64,000 nucleotides of DNA from Acidovorax sp. (GTDB lineage Bacteria > Pseudomonadota > Gammaproteobacteria > Burkholderiales > Burkholderiaceae_C). The position numbers and the translations under genes were made by a program. Below the pieces are notes generated by a model. It saw nothing but the letters and a program-made list of their open reading frames with translations. It was not told where the DNA came from and did no database searches. The DNA lies in contig JAUXZO010000209.1 of assembly GCA_030692685.1 (NCBI GenBank), positions 16,772 to 80,771 on the forward strand, given 5' to 3'. Positions 57,298 to 64,000 of the stretch are shown here, one piece after another; within the stretch, counting starts at the first letter, position 1, and each line of letters starts with the position of its first letter.

Positions 57298-57768
57298 TCA
57301 GTGAGCCTCAGCCGTTGCCAATGCCAATATGCGTTTCGCCGGAACGCCTTGTTCAAGGGCGGCGCGCGGCGTCTGGCCGTCCAGGGCCGGTGCCGGCGTT
57401 TCCAAGAAGACGAGCACCCGCCAGCCATCGGTCGCGCCAAGGGCTGATGCCAAAGGCTGCAGGACAGGCCACAAGTTGGGTTCGAACTGCCAGTGTGGCA
57501 ACTTGAACCCACGGCGAAGGTGGGAGATGCCGATGCAGCGGCGCGACTTAATCCAAGCGTTGATCGTGACCCGGCTGGTGCCAGCCAAAAGTGCGGCCTC
57601 GTCGGTCGAGATCATGTCGGCGGCTTCCATGCGGTCGCGGCGAAACTGGGCACCCGAGCGCAGCACTGCTGCCGACTGGGCGGCAGATGCATAGGGATCT
57701 GACGACGCTCGCTGATGAGCCTGGGCATTGGGGTGGGCAAACGGTGAGGTGATGGAAAGAGTGTTCAT
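57298..57768 (-). CDS. Xre/MbcA/ParS-like antitoxin, second RES system
   Basis: 156 residues. An HTH-like region (ISTDEAALLAGTSRVTINAWIKSRRCIGI) is followed by the toxin-binding part GWRVLVFLETPAPALDGQTPRAALEQGVPAKRILALA, which is typical of antitoxins of RES proteins. The N-terminal 45 residues are disordered and Ala/Gln-rich. It lies 13 bases upstream of the toxin gene. Confidence 0.8.
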   Translation of the reverse strand: MNTLSITSPFAHPNAQAHQRASSDPYASAAQSAAVLRSGAQFRRDRMEAADMISTDEAALLAGTSRVTINAWIKSRRCIGISHLRRGFKLPHWQFEPNLWPVLQPLASALGATDGWRVLVFLETPAPALDGQTPRAALEQGVPAKRILALATAEAH

Positions 57769-57791
57769 GGGTACTTCAAACCGTGGTGCGC

Positions 57792-58136
57792 TTATGGCGC
57801 GTTGCGCAGGTTGGGCTTTGCAGCCGAGAAGAAGCCAGCAGCAGTACCGTCGCGAAGGACAGTGTTGTCGCGGTGCCGTGGACTGATGCGTGCGACACAG
57901 CTCACCTTTGGGCTGCTGACTGCCAAGAGCATGAGGCTACGCCACTGGCTCATGTACGCGGACAGAGCACTGACCAGAATGGCGAACGGTTGGTGGGCGT
58001 CAGTCACCTTGCACCCGAAGACGACGATTTCCCTGACCACCATGGCATACGGCAGTGATTCAAGAATCGTGATCGCGCCTTCGCCGTAAGACTCGATTCC
58101 ACTGTCCCCGCTGGGGCTGTTCAACCAAACAAGCAT
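57792..58136 (-). CDS. hypothetical protein, 114 aa
   Basis: Start at ATG 58136, supported by an AGGAG site 6 bases upstream; the upstream open frame lacks one. It begins MLVWLNSPSGDSGIESYGEGAITILESLPYAMVVREIVVFGCKV, a compact alpha/beta protein, and ends in a basic tail. It is the first gene of the leftward block that includes the RES system and is divergent from the integrase. Function unknown. Confidence 0.55.
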   Translation of the reverse strand: MLVWLNSPSGDSGIESYGEGAITILESLPYAMVVREIVVFGCKVTDAHQPFAILVSALSAYMSQWRSLMLLAVSSPKVSCVARISPRHRDNTVLRDGTAAGFFSAAKPNLRNAP

Positions 58137-58289
58137 TTCGATCTCCTGTGGTCGCGCGGCGGACATGAAACGTCTAGGCCGGGGCTTCCAGGGGGAAATG
58201 TACCTCGCCCCCGAAAACTTCGCAAGATTGGATAGCCACGTTGCGTTGGGTTTTTTCGTTTGTTTGGGTAAGTTCGTTAAGGTTTCCAA

Positions 58290-58419
58290 AGAAATTGGAA
58301 GTTTTTACATTTAACGTTTACTGTTCGTTAAACTCTGTTAACGTGGAGCAAATGAGATAAATAAAAAGAGGAGGGGGGTTTCCCGGCTCCTCTATCGCTT
58401 AGTTGTACCTTTTGGCCCG
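58290..58419. promoter_or_regulatory. AT-rich integrase promoter region with GTTAA repeats
   Basis: GTTAA occurs at least three times (GTTCGTTAAGG, GTTCGTTAAAC, CTGTTAACG), probably operator half-sites or integrase arm sites. The region is AT-rich in a GC-rich context. Confidence 0.4.
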
Positions 58420-60864
58420 GTGGTGGACCTACAGGCCAATGTTCCAGACAATTCGAATTTCATGGTCATGACGCACTCTACGCCCGAAATTCCTGCAGCG
58501 CAACCGCCCGCTGAAAACGGCGCCATCCCCGGCGCGGGAAATCTCGCGGTCGCGGATTTTGACGGTGGCCAGCCGCTGGAGGCCGCGCAGCCCGCCAAGC
58601 CCACGCGCCGGCGCGGTCGACCACCAGGTTCGCGCACCAAGATCGCCCACGACAGCAGCGCGACGGCCGACGAGTTCGCCATGCTGCGCGCGGTCGCCCA
58701 AGGGGTGGATCTGACGGTTGCCGCCCGCCAGTACCTGCTGTGGCCAGGCCGTGCGCCCGAGCGTCCAGCGCTCATCAAGAAATACCAGGAGCTTCTGGAT
58801 CGCATCGAGGCTGCGGCCAAAGGCATCGAGCCATCCCACGAGGCGCGTGCCATGGTGAGGGTTCTCCGGGACCACCAGACCATTGTGATCGAGGAGCCGC
58901 GGACTGCCGCCAGTGAGCCCGGTGCCCATCCATCGGCCCCTGCAGCGCAGTCCGTTGCCGTTTCCGAGGCGGTGGCGGTTCAGGCGCCCCAGCCGCCGAC
59001 GCTGGAAGAGTTTGCGGCGCAGTTCGACCCGGACATGTTTTCTGAAGCGGAGCTGATCGAGCGCTATGAGGATGAGCTGCTCGAACTTGCCGCTGCCGCT
59101 GCAGCAGCCCTGCCCGCCCCCGAGGCCGTACCTTCACCCCCACAGGCAGAGATCGCCTTGGCCAGCGAATCGACATTGATTCACGTCGAGCCTCTACAGG
59201 CGCTGGAGCAGGCGCGAAGCGCGGGCGAGCGCATGAAGGACGTGCTGCATGCGATCAACTGGCTGGATGAACACCTGGGCACCAAACCCGAGCGAGCCCA
59301 TCGCGTGGAGCAGTGGGTGATCATGTCGGCCGCGCAGATGCAGGCGCTGCGCACAGCGGGTGTGATCACACTGGGGAACCTGGTGGACTGGATGTCACTG
59401 CAAGGCGCCACCTGGTACGACGCCCTGCCTGGCTATGGGGTCAAGCGGGCGGACAACCTGTTGGCGTGGATTCTGCGCTGGAACCTGGCGCCCGCAGAAG
59501 GACTGTCCCAGCTCCCTGCCCTGGCCAGCGCCACCACCACCTCCACCGAGCTGCAGATCTCGGACGACAACGGCCTGCAGCCGCTGACCTTGATGAAGTG
59601 GCCTGCAGATCTGATGGGAACCAAGGGCACGTTTCGCAAGCACGGGGTCAACACCATGAGTGCTTCCAACGACCTGGAGGCTGTGAAAGGATGGTTTCGC
59701 AAAATCAAGGATCTGTCGCCGTTCACCCAGGAGGCGTACCAGCGCTCCATCGAACGCTTGATCCTCTGGGCCATCCACGAGCGCAAGAAGGCGCTCTCTT
59801 CACTGGACGAAGGCGATTTTTTTGAGTTCAAGGATTTTTTGATCGCCCCGCCCCCTCACTGGGTTCAAGCTGCCAAAGGCGCGCCGAAGAAACAAACCAC
59901 CGGCTGGAGGCCCCTGCGCGGGCCCCTGAACTCCATGAGCCTGAACGTGACGTTCGCCGCCGTGCGCAAGATGTTCGCGCACTGGAAAGAATCGGGTTAC
60001 ATCGGCGCCAACGCAGCCCAGGCCGTCCACGGTAAGAAGCGCGAGGAGGAGACGATGGACGTGTTCCGCTCGTTCACCGAAGCCGACCTGGAGGTAGTGG
60101 GCAAAACATTCGCCGACCTACCGGAAGGTGCTCCCAAGCGGAGGCTGCGCGCCTTGTTCCGGCTTCTCGAAAACGCAGGGCTTCGCCGTGCGGAGGTGGC
60201 GCAGGCGCGATGGTCGCACGTAGAGACTGACCGAGCGCTTGAACGCAATTCTGAAGCGCGCGTGCTGCAGGTGCTGGGCAAGGGCAAACGGTTTCGCAAA
60301 GTGCCATTGAATGTCGAGACGATGGAGGCATTGCGTGAGCACCGTAGGGATCGCCAGGAGCTGGTGAACCAAGGCAGACTGAAATACTTCTCTCAAGTCA
60401 AACCCGAGGACGAGCCGCTGATTGGCGTGCTGGATGACCGCTGGATCTGGACAAAGAACAAGAAGCTTGAAGAGGATCGCAACGAGCAAGCCCAGGCATC
60501 ACGGGACAACGCTGCATTGCCGTCGATTGAGATCGAGAGCGTCGCCGTGGCCGGCAAGCTCAAGTACACCGTCAACGAGCACGGCGCCTTGTGCGGCCAC
60601 ATGCTGTATCAGATCCTCAAGGGATTTTTTGCGATGTGCTCTCTCGCCGCTGGTGAAAGAACGGGCGAGGCCAAGGGTCCGTTCATGCTTGCCTCCACCC
60701 ACTGGCTTCGCCACACCTATGCGCACAAGGCGCTAGAAGAGGGAAATCTCAGCGTGGTGCAGGGGCTGCTGGGCCACAAGAACATCAACACCACGGCCAT
60801 CTACGTGAAAGCAGGCATGTCCGAGCGCATCAAGGTGGCAGAAAGACTCAAGTCCAGTATTTAA
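58420..60864 (+). CDS. large tyrosine recombinase (integrase) with AT-hook
   Basis: 814 residues from GTG 58420; ATG 58462 or 58468 are alternative starts, none with a clear ribosome site. Near residues 63-73 is the AT-hook RRRGRPPGSRTK, followed by a DUF3701-type N-terminal domain (ADEFAMLRAVAQGVDLTVAARQYL). A central DNA-binding part (about 410-560) precedes the catalytic domain: Arg589 in GLRRAE, a Lys in LGKGKRFRKVPL, His761-x2-Arg764 in HWLRHTY, His786 in LLGHKNINTTAIY and the nucleophile Tyr795. It integrates and excises an element by site-specific recombination. The catalytic set is complete. Confidence 0.88.
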   Translation: MVDLQANVPDNSNFMVMTHSTPEIPAAQPPAENGAIPGAGNLAVADFDGGQPLEAAQPAKPTRRRGRPPGSRTKIAHDSSATADEFAMLRAVAQGVDLTVAARQYLLWPGRAPERPALIKKYQELLDRIEAAAKGIEPSHEARAMVRVLRDHQTIVIEEPRTAASEPGAHPSAPAAQSVAVSEAVAVQAPQPPTLEEFAAQFDPDMFSEAELIERYEDELLELAAAAAAALPAPEAVPSPPQAEIALASESTLIHVEPLQALEQARSAGERMKDVLHAINWLDEHLGTKPERAHRVEQWVIMSAAQMQALRTAGVITLGNLVDWMSLQGATWYDALPGYGVKRADNLLAWILRWNLAPAEGLSQLPALASATTTSTELQISDDNGLQPLTLMKWPADLMGTKGTFRKHGVNTMSASNDLEAVKGWFRKIKDLSPFTQEAYQRSIERLILWAIHERKKALSSLDEGDFFEFKDFLIAPPPHWVQAAKGAPKKQTTGWRPLRGPLNSMSLNVTFAAVRKMFAHWKESGYIGANAAQAVHGKKREEETMDVFRSFTEADLEVVGKTFADLPEGAPKRRLRALFRLLENAGLRRAEVAQARWSHVETDRALERNSEARVLQVLGKGKRFRKVPLNVETMEALREHRRDRQELVNQGRLKYFSQVKPEDEPLIGVLDDRWIWTKNKKLEEDRNEQAQASRDNAALPSIEIESVAVAGKLKYTVNEHGALCGHMLYQILKGFFAMCSLAAGERTGEAKGPFMLASTHWLRHTYAHKALEEGNLSVVQGLLGHKNINTTAIYVKAGMSERIKVAERLKSSI

Positions 60865-60892
60865 CTTCGGAGCTGTTAAACGATACCCATCT

Positions 60893-62062
60893 CTAGCGAG
60901 GAAGGAATTTTTCAATTCGGCTAAAAACGAAGCGCAGGCAAGACGAAAGCGCCGGTCTTTTAGCAACATAATTCGCGGCAAAAGGTCCGTATTTATAATA
61001 AAAACGAGTTAAGAAACGACCGTGTTTTGATTTGGAAAGACTGTTATCGCGAAAACTGCGAAAGCTCTTTACCACCGGATGATCAGCATTTCCGTAGCAG
61101 ACAGTTAAAACAAAGCAGCCATTTTTTTGAGGAAATTCACCTCCAGACGGAACTAGTGTCTTCTTTGCGCCCTTGATCGGCAGCCTCAGTCGATGATAAC
61201 CAGTGTTTTTTCCGAACGGATGGACGTAAAGAAAAGGTAATATATAAAGATTTTTATTCGAAGAATGAATGTGAACTTTTGATACCGTTGCCCCTGCGTT
61301 GATTTGATATATATCATCGTCCAAAAAATGCTCATCGTGGCCAACAACACGACAAACGAGCGCAACATTTCTTATGTCGACGCTAGAGGGATTCTTGAAG
61401 CTGTAGTTGATGACCGATGATTTATTGACAGTGGAGGTTATCGGTGAATCAACTTCGTTTTTCCGGACAACTAACTCAAGTTGAATGTCAAAAGAGGCTC
61501 TAGCTTCCTCAAGCCAAGTTTCACCGGATGCGATCAATTCGTCACAGCGGTTTTTTGCCATCTCATATTTTTCAGCATTACATAGCTCGACTATCTCAAT
61601 GGCAATCGTCGAACGCCTGTTATTCTCGGCAGTTTGAGCAATCTCCATCTGCTGTTTGAGAGCGTCATCCGCCGCTTTTTTTGCCGCCGTTGCAACCAAC
61701 GTATTGTTTTGCTCAATTTTTTCCAAGGCAACCTTACTTCCAAAATTCGAAGCTTTCTCCAAATAATCTTTTCGAATCAGATCACTCGATTCAACATCGT
61801 TCTCGTACAGGTGCCAAAAGGCTTTGGGACAATTGGCAGCTGCCGCACGATGAAGCCAATTCAACCCTTGATCAAGCGACTTCGCTGTGCCCTCGCCGTG
61901 GACATAGCACCACCCAACGTTAAGTTGAGCCTTGGGATCACCATTCTTAGCCAACTCGCTCCAAAGCTTGAAGGCCGCATACCAGTCCGGTGGCAGAGCA
62001 TCCCCCACGAAATAAATTGAACCGTCTTTGATACGTTTATCAATCTCTGCTTGGAAGGTCAT
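60893..62062 (-). CDS. Sel1-repeat protein, AT-rich, 389 aa
   Basis: Residues 25-80 contain Sel1-type (TPR-like) repeats: AFKLWSELAKNGDPKAQLNVGWCYVHGEGTAKSLDQGLNWLHRAAAANCPKAFWHLY. A coiled-coil part (130-190) and a beta-rich domain (about 195-335) follow. The C-terminus is rich in Arg/Lys and aromatics. Base composition is far more AT-rich than the integrase next to it, so it was acquired separately. Sel1 proteins are usually adaptors for protein-protein contacts. A long palindrome lies 70 bases upstream. Confidence 0.65.
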   Translation of the reverse strand: MTFQAEIDKRIKDGSIYFVGDALPPDWYAAFKLWSELAKNGDPKAQLNVGWCYVHGEGTAKSLDQGLNWLHRAAAANCPKAFWHLYENDVESSDLIRKDYLEKASNFGSKVALEKIEQNNTLVATAAKKAADDALKQQMEIAQTAENNRRSTIAIEIVELCNAEKYEMAKNRCDELIASGETWLEEARASFDIQLELVVRKNEVDSPITSTVNKSSVINYSFKNPSSVDIRNVALVCRVVGHDEHFLDDDIYQINAGATVSKVHIHSSNKNLYILPFLYVHPFGKNTGYHRLRLPIKGAKKTLVPSGGEFPQKNGCFVLTVCYGNADHPVVKSFRSFRDNSLSKSKHGRFLTRFYYKYGPFAANYVAKRPALSSCLRFVFSRIEKFLPR

Positions 62063-62585
62063 ATAGGTTCGTGGGAATTGATTGAGAAGGCAAAGTCAAG
62101 AACGCGATCTATTCGAGACTGCTTGCATTAGAACGTTTGTATGGACCGGACACCTGTCCACCATGTGTCCGGTCCATACAAACGTTAAAACACGAGTTCT
62201 ATTTTTTCGATAAATATTTATCGACGAGCACATGGTATCGTTAAAGCTCCCGCAACTTGAACCACTTCTTACAGAATTGTGCGTTTCGTCACGAAGAATG
62301 GGCTGGGGCGATTCGTTTTCTGCTGTGCGCTAAGCAGTGCGCGGCGCGCGATGTCCATCGGTAGGATCAAGTCAAACAGGACAGCCACACATATAGGCAT
62401 CAGGGGCAGGCTCGGTCAAGCTACAGCTTCAGGTGGCAACAACAGCCATTCCACCCCTAGCATTTTGCATCGCGCTCCAAGTTGGGAGGCAAGGGACGCT
62501 GTCACCCCGTGAAAAAGAGGTGTTTAGCAAGCGAGGGGTGACCCACGGATACCACGCGCATGTTGCATATCGCGCGCACGATTGA
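62063..62585. other. intergenic region with a long palindrome
   Basis: No convincing gene; one 77-codon frame at 62279-62512 lacks coding character. It contains the 55-base palindrome at 62132-62186 and, at its right end, repeats of CGCGC-containing operator-like sequence. Confidence 0.45.
62132..62186. repeat. 55-base palindrome with perfect 22-base arms
   Basis: Arms 62132-62153 and 62165-62186 are exactly complementary (outer ends AACGTTTGTA and TACAAACGTT), with an 11-base loop. No T-run follows. It could be a cruciform-forming site, a scar of two inverted element ends, or a protein-binding site. Confidence 0.8.
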
Positions 62586-62618
62586 TAACATGCGCGTGTT
62601 ATTAATCACGCGCGTGAT
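62586..62618 (+). promoter_or_regulatory. tandem palindromic operators before the AbiE-like pair
   Basis: TAACA-TGCGCG-TGTTA (62586-62601, arms complementary at the ends) and the perfect palindrome ATCACGCGCGTGAT (62605-62618), 15 bases before the start codon. A related CATGTTGCATATCGCGCGC lies upstream near 62560. Likely autoregulatory sites for the wHTH protein encoded next. Confidence 0.6.
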
Positions 62619-62632
62619 ATGCGCAACCAGCT

Positions 62633-63814
62633 ATGCCCAACCTGAACATGACCCATGAGGGCGAAGCCACGGAAATTGCCATCCGCAACGCCGTGTCGAA
62701 CTACGGACTTACAGAAGATCAGGAGTGCCGAGGTGGCCTGCCAGGCGGACCGGACTTCGTGTTCAGCGATGGCCGGGGGGCTCGGTACGTGGCAGAGGCA
62801 AAAGTCGTGAGAGATGGCCGAGCTGATCGGGTGATCGCCCAGCTGAGCGTGGCCATCATCCAGTCCAGCCACTATGCCAAGCTGTTTCCGAACACGCAGC
62901 CCCTGGCCATCGTCTACGTGTCCAATGTGGTCCCCTCGATGCTCCGTCAGGTCAGGGATTTCGCTGACAAATACGCGGCGGATGCCAACGTGGCCATCAT
63001 CACAAACGAAGGGGCAAGCCTCATTCGTCTCAACGGCTACTGGCAGCGTGACGAGATGATGGAGCCGATGCTGTACGAAGGGAACGAACGGCACTTCCAC
63101 GGCCGGGGCTCGACGAATGCTGCACCATTCAACCCCTTCTCCGACCTCAACCAGTGGATGCTGAAGGTGCTCCTTGCGCCTGAAATCGGCCCCAAGCTGC
63201 TCACGGCACCTCGCGACCCAATCTACTCGGGCGCCGATCTTGCTCGCGCAGCTGGGGCCTCCCCCATGACCGCGAATCGGCTGATCCAGTACCTCAAGAA
63301 AGAGCGATTCCTCGTGGATCGCTCCGCAGGCCTCACGCTAGGGCGGCGGGAGGATTTCTTCAACTTGTGGCGCTCAGCGTCTATGGCCTCACCCGCCGAA
63401 TACAGCATGCGCTTTCGCGCTCGCGTGGCCATGAAAGACCAGCTCGCATCCCTGCTACGTGCGCTGGGTGACAAAGCCTGCCTGGGTCTCTTTTCTGCGG
63501 CCGATCACCTGGGCATGGGACATGTGAGCGGCGTGCCCCCGTACATCTACATGCACAGGCTCCCTGTGCTGGAAGCCCAGCGCCCCGAATGGGAAATGAC
63601 CAGGGTGTGCACGCAAGGCCAAGCCCCGGACTTCTTCGTTCGACGGGCCCTGGCGCCTATCTCCACTTTCCGAGGCGCTGTGGAGCGCGACGGCCAGCTG
63701 TGCGCCGATGTGATCCAGGTGTGGCTCGATGTGGTGAACCACCCGACGCGGGGCGCAGAACAGGCCGAACACATCTACCGCACGGTGCTGCAACCGCTCG
63801 TTGAGGCACGCTGA
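62633..63814 (+). CDS. AbiEi-like antitoxin with N-terminal nuclease-like domain
   Basis: 393 residues. Residues 8-110 look like a PD-(D/E)xK-type domain: GGLPGGPDFVF (Asp41) and YVAEAKVV (Glu55, Lys57). Residues 200-235 form a winged helix (YSGADLARAAGASPMTANRLIQYLKKERFLV). The C-terminal part (MRFRARVAMKDQLASLLRALGDKACLGLFSAADHLGMGHVSGVPPYIYM) resembles the C-terminal domain of AbiEi-family type IV antitoxins. The gene overlaps a nucleotidyltransferase-like gene. The extra nuclease-like fold is unusual for AbiEi. Two palindromes upstream suggest negative autoregulation. Confidence 0.65.
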   Translation: MPNLNMTHEGEATEIAIRNAVSNYGLTEDQECRGGLPGGPDFVFSDGRGARYVAEAKVVRDGRADRVIAQLSVAIIQSSHYAKLFPNTQPLAIVYVSNVVPSMLRQVRDFADKYAADANVAIITNEGASLIRLNGYWQRDEMMEPMLYEGNERHFHGRGSTNAAPFNPFSDLNQWMLKVLLAPEIGPKLLTAPRDPIYSGADLARAAGASPMTANRLIQYLKKERFLVDRSAGLTLGRREDFFNLWRSASMASPAEYSMRFRARVAMKDQLASLLRALGDKACLGLFSAADHLGMGHVSGVPPYIYMHRLPVLEAQRPEWEMTRVCTQGQAPDFFVRRALAPISTFRGAVERDGQLCADVIQVWLDVVNHPTRGAEQAEHIYRTVLQPLVEAR

Positions 63815-64000
63815 TGAACGACCTTGAAGCATTCGGAAAGCTCGTCCAGGCGCTTGATCCGTGGCGCGCGCAGATGATTTTCATCGGAGGGTGGGGGCAC
63901 CGGCTGCATACCCTGCATCCGCACGCCCTCAAACAGGCATTCGAGCCTGTCTTCACGCGCGATACGGACCTTGCATTCGCCCACAAGGCGCCCCTGGACG
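63813..64000 (+). CDS. AbiEii-like nucleotidyltransferase toxin, cut by window edge
   Basis: Starts MNDLEAFGKLVQALDPWRAQMIFIGGWGHRLHTLHPHAL, overlapping the previous gene by 2 bases. The GGWGHRL segment (GG/GS nucleotidyltransferase motif) followed by FTRDTDLAF (the DxD metal-binding pair) is the signature of the AbiEii/GSPxx nucleotidyltransferase family. Such toxins transfer nucleotides to RNA or protein targets and cause growth arrest or phage abortive infection. Only about 62 residues lie inside the window. Confidence 0.75.

Noticed and set aside
62279..62512. 77-codon gene upstream of the AbiE-like pair
   Set aside because: No ribosome site, Ser/Arg/His-rich product, and it lies in a region dominated by palindromes.

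Overview
The window is high-GC DNA, and its terminase, portal and HipA proteins read like those of Burkholderiales. The short Comamonadaceae-type interspersed repeat (core agcgctt...aagcgc...agctat) points to Comamonadaceae (Acidovorax, Delftia, Comamonas relatives). It is almost entirely accessory DNA; I recognise no housekeeping gene.

Region 1 (1-28.9 kb) is the right part of a podovirus-like prophage. It has a DnaB-type helicase and a winged-helix protein, then a tightly packed head module: small and large terminase, P22-type portal, scaffold-like protein, N4-gp56-type major capsid protein, two small head proteins, a head-tail adaptor and a 635-residue virion protein. A cluster of small membrane, secreted or unknown genes follows, then one 2931-residue polyvalent protein with two HExxH motifs and an LPD38-like tail. 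A 14-base motif, CCCCAGTAGGGTTT, lies about 50 bases upstream of both the terminase operon and the giant gene. I see no tail fibre, lysis gene or integrase here; these may lie left of the window.

Region 2 begins at a truncated 3' end of tRNA-Leu(CAA) with its terminator (29.05-29.13 kb). The orientation suggests that the material to the right was integrated at this tRNA, next to the phage. The next 10 kb is a scrapyard: a complete hipBA-like pair, an AAA/DUF4143 ATPase, a GHKL ATPase-DUF4325-membrane protein operon (a good candidate for an undescribed conflict system), relics of the phage giant gene and of a small phage gene, an IS21 fragment, a duplicated hipA 3' end with 114-bp repeats carrying a perfect 16-bp palindrome, and a decayed trfA-type plasmid replication gene.

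Region 3 (38.3-49.1 kb) is rich in toxin-antitoxin and stress genes: an Xre regulator with a truncated partner, a second hipBA, a secreted alpha/beta hydrolase, an Xre/ParS-RES pair, a HEPN-type protein divergent from an Xre regulator operon, and small membrane or lipoproteins. Two genes are broken at G homopolymers (one here, one at 55.9 kb).

Region 4 (49.1-64 kb) looks like a mobilisable or integrative island. It has a 1.7-kb non-coding stretch with iteron-like repeats, a MobI-like gene whose upstream region is full of CCTASTAGGA palindromes (oriT candidate), two lipoproteins, a second RES/Xre pair, an 814-residue tyrosine recombinase with an AT-hook, an AT-rich Sel1-repeat protein, a near-perfect 55-bp palindrome, and an AbiE-like pair whose first member carries an N-terminal nuclease-like domain and whose second runs off the right edge.
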